A DNA stretch of 64,000 bases. It comes from Streptomyces solicavernae. GTDB lineage: Bacteria > Actinomycetota > Actinomycetes > Streptomycetales > Streptomycetaceae. The stretch lies in NCBI RefSeq assembly GCF_029968095.1, contig NZ_JASCIR010000001.1, positions 124,001 through 188,000 of the forward strand, read 5' to 3'. The notes beneath the pieces were generated by a model. That model saw only the letters and a program-made list of their open reading frames with translations. It was not told where the DNA came from and did not search any database. Every line of letters starts with the position of its first letter. Positions within the stretch are counted from its first letter, which is position 1. This document shows, piece after piece, positions 41,424 through 50,215 of this stretch. The translations under genes were made by a program, and so were the position numbers.

Positions 41424-42200
41424 TCAGCCCAGAACGCGGTCCTTCAGTGCCGGGAAGCGGTCCCGGGTCGTCCCCACCGTGCTCGGGTCGAAGTCCACCG
41501 TCAGGACCTCCTCGCCCGGCCCGGCCTCGCCGAGTACCTCGCCCCACGGGTCGACCGCGATGCTGTGGCCCGACTGCTCGACGCCCGCGTGGGTGCCGGC
41601 GGTCGCGCAGGCCAGGACGTACGACTGGTTCTCCACCGCGCGGGCCTGCGCGAGCAGCGTCCAGTGGGCGCGGCGGCGCTCCGGCCAGCCGGCGGAGACG
41701 ACGAGGGTCTCGGCGCCCGCGTCGACCAGGCCCCGGAACAGCTCCGGGAAGCGCAGGTCGTAGCAGGTGGCGAGGCCGAGCACGGTCGACGGGTGCGGGA
41801 CCGTCACCAGCTCCGTGCCCGCGCCCATCATCGCCGCCTCGCCCTTGTCGAAGCCGAAGCGGTGGATCTTGCGGTACGTGGCGGCGAGGGCGCCGTCGGG
41901 GGAGAACACGAGGGTCGTGTTGTAGAGCGTGCCGCTGTCCTCGCGCTCCACGACCGAGCCGGCGTGCAGCCAGACGCCCGCGTCGTGCGCGGCGGCGGCC
42001 ATCGCGTCGTGGGTGGGCCCGCGCAGCGCCTCCGCCTCCGGGCCGAAGGAGTCGTACGCGAAGGCGCCGACCGGCCACAGCTCCGGCAGCACCACCAGGT
42101 CGGACCCGGCCTGATCCCGTACCAGTGAAGCCACCCTGGCGCGGCGGGAATCGACCGATTCGTCGAGGTCTACGTCGATCTGGATCAGCGAGGCGCGCAC
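41424..42200 (-). CDS. Carbon-nitrogen hydrolase (nitrilase superfamily)
   Basis: A 258-residue amidase-type hydrolase. The catalytic triad is complete: Glu40 (LVVLPELWP), Lys111 (YRKIHRFGF) and Cys146 (LATCYDLRFPE). The sequence is close to the Nit/YafV-like omega-amidase or deaminated-glutathione amidase branch, which repairs or clears deaminated metabolites, but the substrate is not certain. The GTG at 42200 has GGTGG upstream and starts the conserved fold; the open frame continues to 42260 without similarity. Confidence 0.92.
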   Translation of the reverse strand: MRASLIQIDVDLDESVDSRRARVASLVRDQAGSDLVVLPELWPVGAFAYDSFGPEAEALRGPTHDAMAAAAHDAGVWLHAGSVVEREDSGTLYNTTLVFSPDGALAATYRKIHRFGFDKGEAAMMGAGTELVTVPHPSTVLGLATCYDLRFPELFRGLVDAGAETLVVSAGWPERRRAHWTLLAQARAVENQSYVLACATAGTHAGVEQSGHSIAVDPWGEVLGEAGPGEEVLTVDFDPSTVGTTRDRFPALKDRVLG

Positions 42201-42367
42201 ACTACCACCGTCCTGGCATTCGAGTACCCATGACCGCCTACGATCGTCACACGAAAGCACTGCAAGCGGCCCGTGCGGCAGCGTAACTTAAGGGGCCGAG
42301 CCTTCCGCAGTCCTGCCAGCCCTGCCAGTCCTGCCAGCCCGTACAGACGAACCGCCCGAGGGGTCAC

Positions 42368-43192
42368 GTGACCGTCCATCCCAGCATCCAGACCTACGCC
42401 GACGCCTGGACCCACGCCGTGGAGGCCATATCCGAGCTGGTGACACCGCTCGCGGAGGGCTCGTGGAACCTGGCGACGCCCTGCCCCGGCTGGTCGGTGC
42501 GGGACATCGTCTCCCATGTCATCGGGCTCGACTGCGAGATGCTCGGCGACCCGCGTCCCATCCACTCGCTGCCGCGGGACCTGTACCACGTACAGACCGA
42601 GCTGCAGCGCTATATGGAGGTGCAGGTCGATGTGCGGCGGCACCACACCTCACCGGAGATGACCGCCGAGCTGGAGTACACGATCATCCGCCGTTCGCGG
42701 CAGCTGCGGAACGAGACGCGTGACCCGCAGACCCAGGTGCGCGGCCCGCTCGGCAATCAGGAACCGCTCGAAGAGGCGCTCCGCAAGCGGGCGTTCGACG
42801 TGTGGGTGCACGAGCAGGACCTGCGCACCGCCCTCGACACCCCGGCCGACCTGGACTCCCCCGGCGCTTATGTCGCGCGGGACATGCTGATCTCGGGGCT
42901 GCCCAAGGCGGTCGCCAAGCAGGCCGGGGCGCCCGCGAACTCGGCGGTCGTCTTCGACGTCGGCGGTCCCGTCGACTTCCTGCGTACGGTCCGGATCGAC
43001 GCCGAGGGCCGGGGCACGGTCGACAACGCGCCGTCGCTGGGCCCGGCGGTGACCCTTGCGCTGGACTGGGAGACGTTCTACCGGCTGTGCTGCGGGCGCG
43101 TGAAGGCGGGCGCCGTGCGGGACCGGGTCAAGGCGGACGGGGACCAGGAGCTGGCGGAGGCGATTCTGCGGAACCTGGCGATGACGGTGTGA
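42368..43192 (+). CDS. Maleylpyruvate isomerase / DinB-like family protein
   Basis: A 274-residue protein with an N-terminal MDMPI_N (DinB-like four-helix) domain: the metal-site helices include WSVRDIVSHVIGLDCEML with a His, and FDVWVHEQDLRTALD with a second His. The C-terminal part (about 180-274) is an alpha/beta SCP-2-like domain with FYRLCCGR. Actinomycete members are often mycothiol-dependent enzymes; the substrate here is unknown and no gentisate pathway genes are adjacent. The GTG at 42368 follows GAGGGG. The upstream gap contains three CCTGCCAG(C/T) repeats (about 42312-42342). Confidence 0.85.
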   Translation: MTVHPSIQTYADAWTHAVEAISELVTPLAEGSWNLATPCPGWSVRDIVSHVIGLDCEMLGDPRPIHSLPRDLYHVQTELQRYMEVQVDVRRHHTSPEMTAELEYTIIRRSRQLRNETRDPQTQVRGPLGNQEPLEEALRKRAFDVWVHEQDLRTALDTPADLDSPGAYVARDMLISGLPKAVAKQAGAPANSAVVFDVGGPVDFLRTVRIDAEGRGTVDNAPSLGPAVTLALDWETFYRLCCGRVKAGAVRDRVKADGDQELAEAILRNLAMTV

Positions 43193-43204
43193 AGTCGAGC
43201 CCGT

Positions 43205-43290
43205 CCGGGGGCACCTCCCAGCGGTAGCTGGGGGAGTTCGAGGACGAGGCCGGAGGCCGATGGAGGTCTGGGGCGCAGCCCCAGGTGCCG
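43205..43290. repeat. Dispersed Streptomyces-type intergenic palindromic element
   Basis: GGGGGCACCTCCCAGC followed by GGTAGCTGGGGGAG (43208-43237), then a CTGGGG-CCCCAG hairpin at 43268-43284. This resembles the short palindromic repeats scattered between Streptomyces genes. A truncated copy (GGGGGCACCTCCC) occurs near 57697, and a related element is inside bkdC at 47490. It probably also ends transcription of both convergent genes. Confidence 0.65.
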
Positions 43291-43328
43291 AGCCCCGGAC
43301 CGCCCGCACCGGGACGCCGGCGTAAGAC

Positions 43329-44633
43329 CTACGCGGGTACGTGGACCGCCTCCACGCGACTCGCGACCAGCCGCTCGCTCTCCAACTTCACCGCGCGCCG
43401 CCGCAACCGCAGGATCTGCGTGATGCCCAGGGCCTCCAGGACGAAGATCGAGCAGAACGCGATCCGGTAGTTCTGGCCGGTCGCGTCGAGCAGGACGCCG
43501 ACCGCGAGCAGCGTCGTCATGGAGGCGACGAAGCCGCCCATGTTGACGATGCCGGAGGCGGTGCCCTGGCGCTCCGGCGGGTTGGCGGGGCGGGCGAAGT
43601 CGAACCCGATCATCGAGGCCGGGCCGCAGGTGCCGAGCACCACGCAGAGGACGACGAGCAGCGCCGTGGGCGGCGTGCCGCCCGGCCAGCCGAGGGTGAG
43701 GGCCCACGCGAGGGCGGTCGCGGTGACGGTGCCGAGGGCCAGGGGCGTACGGGCGGCGTGGTGGCGGGCGACGATCTGGCCGTAGACGAGGCCGATGGTC
43801 ATGCTCGACAGGACGGTCAGGGTGAGGAGTTCACCCGCGGCGGCACGGGACAGGCCCTGCGCCTCCACCAGGAACGGCAGCCCCCACAGCAGCGTGAACA
43901 CCATCATCGGGAACTGCGTGGTGAAGTGCACCCACAGGCCGAGCCGGGTGCCGGGCTCCCGCCAGGCCTCCGCTATCTGGCGGCGTACGAACGCCGGGCC
44001 CTGCGCCTGCCGGACCGGGGGCGGCTCGTGGCCCTCCGGGTGGTCCTTGAGGAAGAGCAGCAGCAGAACGAGTACGACGACGCCCGCGAGGGAGCTGCCG
44101 ACGAACGCGGCGGTCCAGCCAAGGCCGTGCAGCATCCGGGAGAGGACGAGGGTCGACACCAGGTTGCCGCCCATCCCGATCAGCCCGGCGAGCTGCGCGA
44201 CGAGCGGGCCGCGCCGCGCCGGGAACCAGCGGGTGCCCAGGCGCAGGACGCTGATGAACGTCATCGCGTCCCCGCAGCCGAGCAGCGCACGCGCGGCCAG
44301 CGCCATCCCGTACGAGGGCGCGAGCGCGAAGGACAGCTGGCCGGCGGTGAACAGGACGACACCGAGGGTCAGGACCTTCTTCGTGCCGAGCCGGTCCACC
44401 ATCAGGCCGACGGGGATCTGCATGCCCGCGTACACGAGGAGCTGGAGGATCGAGAACGTCGACAGGGCCGAGGCGCTGACGTGGAAGCGCTCGGCGGCGT
44501 CCAGGCCCGCGACGCCGAGCGAGGTGCGGAAGATGACCGCGACGAAGTAGACGGCGACGCCGATCGACCAGACCGCGACGGCCCTGCGGCCGCCCGGTGG
44601 ATCGCCCGGCAGCCGGCCCGACGGGGAACTCAT
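43329..44633 (-). CDS. MFS transporter
   Basis: A 434-residue major facilitator with 12 predicted helices; the conserved loop is seen as GLMVDRLGTKKVL and the central loop as LKDHPEGHEPPPVRQAQGP. The substrate is unknown. The ATG at 44633 overlaps the stop of the GntR gene by 4 bp, so regulator and transporter form one unit and the transporter is probably induced by a ligand of the regulator. Confidence 0.88.
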   Translation of the reverse strand: MSSPSGRLPGDPPGGRRAVAVWSIGVAVYFVAVIFRTSLGVAGLDAAERFHVSASALSTFSILQLLVYAGMQIPVGLMVDRLGTKKVLTLGVVLFTAGQLSFALAPSYGMALAARALLGCGDAMTFISVLRLGTRWFPARRGPLVAQLAGLIGMGGNLVSTLVLSRMLHGLGWTAAFVGSSLAGVVVLVLLLLFLKDHPEGHEPPPVRQAQGPAFVRRQIAEAWREPGTRLGLWVHFTTQFPMMVFTLLWGLPFLVEAQGLSRAAAGELLTLTVLSSMTIGLVYGQIVARHHAARTPLALGTVTATALAWALTLGWPGGTPPTALLVVLCVVLGTCGPASMIGFDFARPANPPERQGTASGIVNMGGFVASMTTLLAVGVLLDATGQNYRIAFCSIFVLEALGITQILRLRRRAVKLESERLVASRVEAVHVPA

Positions 44634-45307
44634 CGCACGTCCCCCCGGGCCAGGTTGGAGACCCAGCCGACGTGGCGGTGGACGGCGGCGACGGCCGCTT
44701 CCGCGTCGCCGGCGCGCAGCGCGTCGAGGATCTCGGCGTGCTCGCCGAGGGTCTTGGTGATGCGGTCGGGGTGCGCCTGCATCACGGCGACGCCCATGCG
44801 CAGCTGCCGGTCGCGGAGCTGGTCGTAGAGGCGGGAGAGGATTTCGTTGCCGCCGCTGCGGACGATCTCCGCGTGGAAGCAGCGGTCGCTGACGGCGGCG
44901 GCCGCGAAGTCTCCGGCCGCGGCCTGCGCGCGCTGCTGGGCGAGCAGGCCCTCCAGGCGCTCGATCAGTGCGGGGGGCGCGGGCACTGCCTTGCGCGCCG
45001 CGTGCTCCTCGACGAGCAGCCGGGTCTCGACCACGTCGGCGATCTCCTGCGCGGAGACCGGCAGGACCAGGGCGCCCTTCTTCGGGTAGAGCTTCAGGAG
45101 CCCTTCGACCTCCAGCTTGAGCAGGGCCTCGCGCACGGGCGTACGGGAGACGCCCACGTCGGTGGCCAGCTCGCCCTCGGTGAGGAGGGTGCCGCCCTCG
45201 TAGCGCCGTTCCAGTACGGCCTGCTTGACGTGCTGGTAGACGCGCTCTGCGGCGGGGGGCTGCTTGGCGGGGGGTGCGGTGGCGGAGGGGGAGGGCGCGA
45301 CGGGCAT
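44630..45307 (-). CDS. GntR-family regulator (FadR subfamily, FCD domain)
   Basis: A 225-residue regulator with an N-terminal winged helix (about 25-95; GELATDVGVSRTPVREALLKLEVEGLL) and a C-terminal FCD effector domain (about 105-215), in which CFHAEIVRSGG and RHVGWVSN carry the His residues of the metal/ligand pocket. The ATG at 45307 lies only about 7 bp from a TATGCT -10-like hexamer (45319-45314, minus), so the message may be leaderless and autoregulated; TTGTATC (45326-45320) just upstream resembles a FadR-type half site. It is cotranscribed with the MFS gene. Confidence 0.88.
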   Translation of the reverse strand: MPVAPSPSATAPPAKQPPAAERVYQHVKQAVLERRYEGGTLLTEGELATDVGVSRTPVREALLKLEVEGLLKLYPKKGALVLPVSAQEIADVVETRLLVEEHAARKAVPAPPALIERLEGLLAQQRAQAAAGDFAAAAVSDRCFHAEIVRSGGNEILSRLYDQLRDRQLRMGVAVMQAHPDRITKTLGEHAEILDALRAGDAEAAVAAVHRHVGWVSNLARGDVR

Positions 45308-45343
45308 GTGCACAGCATAGATACAACCGGTGTGCATCAGGAA

Positions 45344-45369
45344 GCGGCGTCCGGGATCCGGGACGCCGC
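45344..45369. terminator. Hairpin after the DMT exporter gene
   Basis: GCGGCGTCC (45344-45352) pairs with GGACGCCGC (45361-45369) around an 8-base loop, downstream of the minus-strand DMT gene ending at 45428. Confidence 0.5.
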
Positions 45370-45427
45370 GGCCTGTTCCGCGAAGATCCGCCGGACAGGC
45401 CCTGGGCCCGCTGGATGACTGAGGGGC

Positions 45428-46429
45428 TCACGATGCGTCCGCGTTCGCTGCCGAGCGGCGCGCGGCAGGACCGGCGCCCCGGCCGGCGGCGCTGATCCGG
45501 CTCCCGCCACCGCCGCGGGAGCCGGACACCGCCGTCGACGCCACGGCCCCGAGCGCGAGCGCCGCCCCGCCCACCGTGAACGCGCTGACCTGCGCGTCCC
45601 CGTTCGGCGCGAACACGTCGAGGGCGAGCGAGCCGAGCAGCTGCCCGGTGATGGTGCACAGGCCGAGCAGCAGCACGCCGAGCTTCTGCACGGTGGTCAC
45701 GGCGATCGAGATGAACGCGATGCCGATGATCCCGCCGAGATAGAGGTACGGGTCCCCCGGCAGCCCCGCCGGCACCCCGGCCAGGGCCGCATGCCCCACG
45801 AAGACCAGGCCCAGCACCGCCGTACCGGTGAGGAAGTTGAAGAACGTCCCGGTGTACGCGGACCCGGACGACAGCCGCACATGACCGTTCACGGCCTGCT
45901 GCCAGCTGACGCACACCCCGGCGACCACGGGCAGCACGAGCATCAGATACGGGAACCCGGCGCCGAGCCGGTCCGCCATCGACACCCCGACCGCGACGAG
46001 CACGAGCCCGGCGCCCACGGCCCGCCGCACCGTCGGCCGCTGCGGACCGGCGGGCCCGAACCCCTTCGCGTCGACGAGCAGCCCGCCGCCGACCTGCCCG
46101 GCGACGACCGCCACCGTGAACAGCGCGACGCCGAGCGCCCCGACGGTCAGCCCCTGCGCCAGCACGAACGTGGCGCCGCCGCAGCCGCCGAGCAACTGCC
46201 ACCACTTCAGCCGCGCGGCCCGTACGTCCCGGACCACCCGCCGCAGCCCGTGCCGGGCGACCCGCACGCCGAGCAGCCCCGCGGAGAGCACGAGCAGCCC
46301 GGACCCGAAGGACAGCACAGCGGCCGCGGTGCCGTCGCCGAGCTCGGCGGCGAGCCGGCCGTTGATCCGGGCCTGCAGGGATATGAGCGCCCCGGACAGG
46401 ACGGCGAGGAGCAACCAGAGGACGTGCAC
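45428..46429 (-). CDS. DMT-family transporter, YdcZ/DUF606 duplicated form
   Basis: A 333-residue membrane protein with ten predicted helices built from two similar halves (VLWLLLAVLSGALISLQARINGRLA near the start; PVVAGVCVSWQQAVNGHVR in the second half), matching fused DUF606/YdcZ exporters of the drug/metabolite superfamily. The substrate is unknown. The C-terminal 40 residues are Gly/Ser/Arg-rich and cytoplasmic. It is probably monocistronic, between hairpins at 46465-46500 and 45344-45369. Confidence 0.88.
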   Translation of the reverse strand: MHVLWLLLAVLSGALISLQARINGRLAAELGDGTAAAVLSFGSGLLVLSAGLLGVRVARHGLRRVVRDVRAARLKWWQLLGGCGGATFVLAQGLTVGALGVALFTVAVVAGQVGGGLLVDAKGFGPAGPQRPTVRRAVGAGLVLVAVGVSMADRLGAGFPYLMLVLPVVAGVCVSWQQAVNGHVRLSSGSAYTGTFFNFLTGTAVLGLVFVGHAALAGVPAGLPGDPYLYLGGIIGIAFISIAVTTVQKLGVLLLGLCTITGQLLGSLALDVFAPNGDAQVSAFTVGGAALALGAVASTAVSGSRGGGGSRISAAGRGAGPAARRSAANADAS

Positions 46430-46464
46430 GGCAGGAGCTTTCGTAGGGGTACGGGGGCAGACGT

Positions 46465-46500
46465 GAGCCCGGGCGCGCCTTGCGGGGCACGCCCGGGCTC
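46465..46500. terminator. Hairpin terminator after the bkdABC operon
   Basis: GAGCCCGGGCG (46465-46475) and CGCCCGGGCTC (46490-46500) form an 11-bp stem 27 bp after the E2 stop on the minus strand. Confidence 0.75.
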
Positions 46501-46526
46501 GATGTGTGCAGGCTACGCCCGGCCCG

Positions 46527-47963
46527 CTACGCCCAGGTGATCAGGCGCTTGGGCTGCTCCAGGATCGCCGCGACATCGGCGAGCACCTTGGAGCCCAGCT
46601 CGCCGTCGACGAGCCGGTGGTCGAAGGAGAGCGCCAGGGTGGTGACCTGCCGCGGCTTGACCTTGCCCTTGTGCACCCACGGCTGCGGCTTGATCGCGCC
46701 GACCGCGAGGATCGCGGACTCGCCGGGGTTGAGGATCGGCGTACCGGTGTCGACCCCGAAGACCCCCACATTGGTGATGGTCACGGTGCCGCCCTGCATC
46801 GCGGCCGGCGAGGTCTTGCCCTCCCTGGCCGTGGACACCAGCTCACCGAGCGCCTCGGCCAGTTGGGGCAGGGTCTTGGCGTGCGCGTCCTTGATGTTCG
46901 GCACGATCAGTCCGCGCGGGGTGGCGGCGGCGATGCCCAGGTTCACGTAGTGCTTCTGCACGATCTCCTGGTTGGCCTCGTCCCAGGCGGCGTTGACGTC
47001 CGGGTTCCGCTTGATCGCGACGAGCAGTGCCTTGGCGACGAGCAGCAGCGGGTTGACCCGCAGCCCCTGCATCCCGTACTTGTCGGGGTCTCCCTTCAGC
47101 TCCTCGACGAGCTTCATCGTCCGCGTCACGTCGACGGTCACGAACTCCGTGACGTGCGGCGCAGTGAACGCCGACCCGACCATCGCCTGCGCGGTCGCCT
47201 TCCGCACGCCCTTGACGGGGATACGGGTCTCGCGGGTGTCGGGGGTTACGGGGGCGGGTACGGGGGCGGGTTCCTGTACGGGAACCTGCGCCTCGACGAC
47301 CGGCTCGGGCGCGGGCGCGACGGCGGCGTGCACGTCCTCGCGGGTGATGATCCCGTCGGGCCCGGAGGGGGTGACGGTCGCGAGGTCCACGCCGAGATCC
47401 TTGGCGAGCTTGCGGACGGGGGGCTTGGCGAGGGGGCGGGGGACGGTCATTCCGTTTGCTGTTGTGGGCAGTTGTTCCGCTGGGGCGATGGGGGTCCCCC
47501 CTGGTCGAGCAGAGCCGAGAGCTTGGGGGAGGCTGGGCACAACCCCCGGTGCCGGGTCACCTCTGCGCGCCCTCCGCTTGGTCGACGATTCAGCCACGCC
47601 ATACCCAACCAGCACAGGCTGTCGCCCCTGAGGCTCGTCCGCCTCGACAGCAACCTCAGCCGAAGGCTCGGGAACCTCCGCCGAAGGCTCGGCAACCTCA
47701 GCCGAAGGCTCGGGCGCCGGTTCCCCGCCCTCGCCCACGGTAATGATCACCTGGCCGACATCCACCGTCGCACCCTCGGCAAAGCGCAGCTCGCGTACGA
47801 CCCCGTCGAACGGAATCGGCAGCTCCACAGCCGCCTTCGCCGTCTCGACCTCGCACACGACCTGCCCGTCGGCCACAACATCACCGGGCGCGACGTACCA
47901 CTTCAGGATCTCCGCCTCGGTCAGACCCTCGCCGACGTCCGGCAGCTTGAACTCGTACACCAT
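46527..47963 (-). CDS. bkdC: Branched-chain 2-oxoacid dehydrogenase E2 (lipoyl acyltransferase)
   Basis: A 478-residue E2 core protein. The single lipoyl domain (1-78) has Lys43 in VETAKAAVELP; the peripheral subunit-binding domain is at about 175-215 (PPVRKLAKDLGVDLATVTPSG); the acyltransferase domain (about 245-478) carries catalytic His449 in FDHRLVDG. It transfers branched acyl groups to CoA, feeding branched fatty-acid primers in Streptomyces. The linker has EPSAEVAEPSAEVPEPSAEV repeats and, at residues about 144-158, a peptide (PQALGSARPGGTPIAP) encoded by a dispersed intergenic palindrome inserted in frame. It follows the E1 beta gene by 15 bp. Confidence 0.93.
   Translation of the reverse strand: MVYEFKLPDVGEGLTEAEILKWYVAPGDVVADGQVVCEVETAKAAVELPIPFDGVVRELRFAEGATVDVGQVIITVGEGGEPAPEPSAEVAEPSAEVPEPSAEVAVEADEPQGRQPVLVGYGVAESSTKRRARRGDPAPGVVPSLPQALGSARPGGTPIAPAEQLPTTANGMTVPRPLAKPPVRKLAKDLGVDLATVTPSGPDGIITREDVHAAVAPAPEPVVEAQVPVQEPAPVPAPVTPDTRETRIPVKGVRKATAQAMVGSAFTAPHVTEFVTVDVTRTMKLVEELKGDPDKYGMQGLRVNPLLLVAKALLVAIKRNPDVNAAWDEANQEIVQKHYVNLGIAAATPRGLIVPNIKDAHAKTLPQLAEALGELVSTAREGKTSPAAMQGGTVTITNVGVFGVDTGTPILNPGESAILAVGAIKPQPWVHKGKVKPRQVTTLALSFDHRLVDGELGSKVLADVAAILEQPKRLITWA
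47490..47532. repeat. Dispersed palindromic element inserted in the bkdC linker
   Basis: GGGGGTCCCCCCTGGTCGAG at 47490-47509 leads to GAGAGCTTGGGGGAGG ending at 47532. I recognise this as a version of the palindromic unit usually found between Streptomyces genes. Here it lies inside a coding region, keeping the frame open in the unstructured E2 linker. Confidence 0.75.
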
Positions 47964-47978
47964 GTGCTCCCGCTCCCC

Positions 47979-48959
47979 TCAGTACGCCAGCGAGCGGTCG
48001 ACGGCGTCGAGCACCCGGTCAAGGCCCGGCAGGTACTCCTCCTCGACCCGCGCGGGCGGGTACGGCGAGTGATAACCGCCGACCCTCAGCACGGGCGCTT
48101 CGAGGTGGTAGAAGCACCGCTCCGTGATCCGCGCGGCGATCTCCGCGCCGGAGCCGTAGAACACCGGGGCCTCGTGCACGACGACGAGCCGGCCGGTGCG
48201 CTCCACCGAGGACTGCACGGTGTCGAAGTCGATCGGCGACATCGAGCGCAGGTCGATCACCTCGACCGACTTGCCCTCCTCCTGCGCGGCCGCCGCGGCC
48301 TCCAGGCAGACCTTGACCATCGGCCCGTACGCGACGAGCGTCAGGTCGGAGCCGGGGCGCACTGTGCGGGCCGCGTGCAGCGGGCCGGGGATGGCGTCGG
48401 TGTCGACCTCGCCCTTGTCCCAGTAGCGCCGCTTCGGCTCGAAGAAGATCACCGGGTCGTCGCTCTGGATGGCCTGCTGCATCATCCAGTACGCATCGGC
48501 CGACGTGGACGGCGAGATCACCTTCAGGCCCGCGACGTGCGCGAACAGCGCCTCCGGCGACTCCGAGTGGTGCTCGACCGCGCCGATGCCGCCGCCGTAC
48601 GGAATGCGGATGACGACCGGCATCTTGACCTTGCCGAGCGCACGGGCGTGCATCTTGGCGAGCTGCGTGACGATCTGGTCGTACGCGGGGAAGACGAAGC
48701 CGTCGAACTGGATCTCCACGACCGGCCGGTAGCCGCGCAGGGCGAGGCCGATGGCGGTGCCGACGATCCCGGACTCGGCGAGCGGGGTGTCGATCACCCG
48801 GTCCTCGCCGAAGTCCTTCTGCAGTCCGTCGGTGACGCGGAAGACACCGCCGAGCTTGCCGACGTCCTCGCCCATGACGAGGACCTTGGGGTCGGTCTCC
48901 AGCGCCTTGCGCAGGGACTCGTTGATCGCCTTGGCGATCGGCAACTTCTGTGCAGCCAT
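47979..48959 (-). CDS. bkdB: Branched-chain 2-oxoacid dehydrogenase E1 beta
   Basis: A 326-residue thiamine-pyrophosphate enzyme subunit. It has LVMGEDVGKLGGVFRVTDGL (TPP-contacting Glu), the IQFDGFVFPAYDQI segment, IRIPYGGGIGAVEHHSES with the active-site histidines, and a C-terminal swivelling domain with DLRSMSPIDFDTV. With E1 alpha it decarboxylates the 2-oxoacids of valine, leucine and isoleucine. The start lies 2 bp after the E1 alpha stop, and its stop is 15 bp before E2, so this is one operon. Confidence 0.95.
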   Translation of the reverse strand: MAAQKLPIAKAINESLRKALETDPKVLVMGEDVGKLGGVFRVTDGLQKDFGEDRVIDTPLAESGIVGTAIGLALRGYRPVVEIQFDGFVFPAYDQIVTQLAKMHARALGKVKMPVVIRIPYGGGIGAVEHHSESPEALFAHVAGLKVISPSTSADAYWMMQQAIQSDDPVIFFEPKRRYWDKGEVDTDAIPGPLHAARTVRPGSDLTLVAYGPMVKVCLEAAAAAQEEGKSVEVIDLRSMSPIDFDTVQSSVERTGRLVVVHEAPVFYGSGAEIAARITERCFYHLEAPVLRVGGYHSPYPPARVEEEYLPGLDRVLDAVDRSLAY

Positions 48960-48961
48960 GG

Positions 48962-50215
48962 TTACTTGACCTCCCCGGCGGCCGGGCTGTCGGCGAAGGA
49001 CGCCTGGTAGGCGGCGAACTGGGCGCGCTCCTCGTCGACGAGCGCGCTGCCGTCCGCGTAGACGTTCTCGAAGATCGACATCGGGTCCGGGTCTGTCATC
49101 GACCGCACCGCCTCGCGGACCCGCCGGCCGAGCGCCTCCTTCTCCTCGTCGAGCGCGGCGAAGAAGCCGGCGTCCGCGATCTTCTCGGACTCCATGTACG
49201 TGCGCAGCCGCTGGATCGGGTCCTTGGCCTCCCAGGCCGCCCGCTCCTCGTCCCTGCGGTACTTCGTGGGGTCGTCGGAGGTGGTGTGCGCGCCCATCCG
49301 GTACGTGAACGCCTCGACCAGCATGGGTCCTTCGCCGCTGCGGGCCCGCTCCAGGGCGGCACGGGTCACGGCCAGGCAGGCCAGGACGTCGTTGCCGTCG
49401 ACGCGGACGCCGGGGAAGCCGTAGCCGCGGGCGCGCTGGTAGAGCGGGACGCGGGTCTGCTTCTCGGTGGGCTCGGAGATCGCCCACTGGTTGTTCTGGC
49501 AGAAGAACACGACGGGGGCGTTGTAGACCGCGGAGAACGTGAAGGACTCCGCGACGTCGCCCTGGCTGCTCGCGCCGTCACCGAAGTACGCGATCACGGC
49601 CGAGTCCGCGCCGTCCTTGGCGACGCCCATCGCGTAGCCGGTGGCGTGCAGGGCCTGCGAGCCGATGACGATCGTGTAGAGGTGGAAGTTGTTGCTGTTC
49701 GGGTCCCAGCCGCCGTTGTTGACGCCGCGGAACATGCCGAGCAGGTTCTCCGGCGGGACTCCGCGGCACCAGGCGACGCCGTGCTCGCGGTAGGTCGGGA
49801 AGATGTAGTCGTCGTCGCGGAGCGCGCGGCCGGAGCCGATCTGCGCCGCCTCCTGGCCGAGCAGCGAGGGCCACAGGCCCAGTTCGCCCTGGCGCTGCAG
49901 TGTGACGGCCTCGGCGTCGAAGCGGCGGGCCATCACCATGTCGCGGTACAGGCCGCGGAGTTCGTCCGGGGTGAGGTCGATGGAGAACTCGGGGTGCTCG
50001 ACCCGTTTCCCCTCGGGGGTGAGCAGCTGGACGAGTTCGGGGTCGTGCTGTGGTGCGTCGTGCGGTGGTGCGTCGTGCTGTGCTGCCTTGCGCGCTGTGC
50101 TCTTGGCCGCCGCCTTCTTCGCCGGCGTCTTCTCCGGCGCCTTCTTGGCGGTTGCACGCTTGGTGCCCGCCCCGCTGTTGCGGGACTTGCGCGCGGCGGT
50201 GCTCTCCACGGTCAC
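48962..50215 (-). CDS. bkdA: Branched-chain 2-oxoacid dehydrogenase E1 alpha
   Basis: A 417-residue E1 alpha subunit. The TPP-binding motif runs from GDGASSQGDVAE to FFCQNNQWAIS (about residues 200-240), and the phosphorylation-loop equivalent is RMGAHTTSDDPTKY. The N-terminal 50 residues are unusual: a Lys/Ala/Pro-rich stretch (ATAKKAPEKTPAKKAAAK) like a histone H1 tail, ahead of a His/Asp segment. The GTG at 50215 has GGAGGAGC seven bases upstream, which fixes the start; the frame is open farther upstream to 50371. It is the first gene of bkdABC and divergent from a response regulator. Confidence 0.95.
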   Translation of the reverse strand: MTVESTAARKSRNSGAGTKRATAKKAPEKTPAKKAAAKSTARKAAQHDAPPHDAPQHDPELVQLLTPEGKRVEHPEFSIDLTPDELRGLYRDMVMARRFDAEAVTLQRQGELGLWPSLLGQEAAQIGSGRALRDDDYIFPTYREHGVAWCRGVPPENLLGMFRGVNNGGWDPNSNNFHLYTIVIGSQALHATGYAMGVAKDGADSAVIAYFGDGASSQGDVAESFTFSAVYNAPVVFFCQNNQWAISEPTEKQTRVPLYQRARGYGFPGVRVDGNDVLACLAVTRAALERARSGEGPMLVEAFTYRMGAHTTSDDPTKYRRDEERAAWEAKDPIQRLRTYMESEKIADAGFFAALDEEKEALGRRVREAVRSMTDPDPMSIFENVYADGSALVDEERAQFAAYQASFADSPAAGEVK

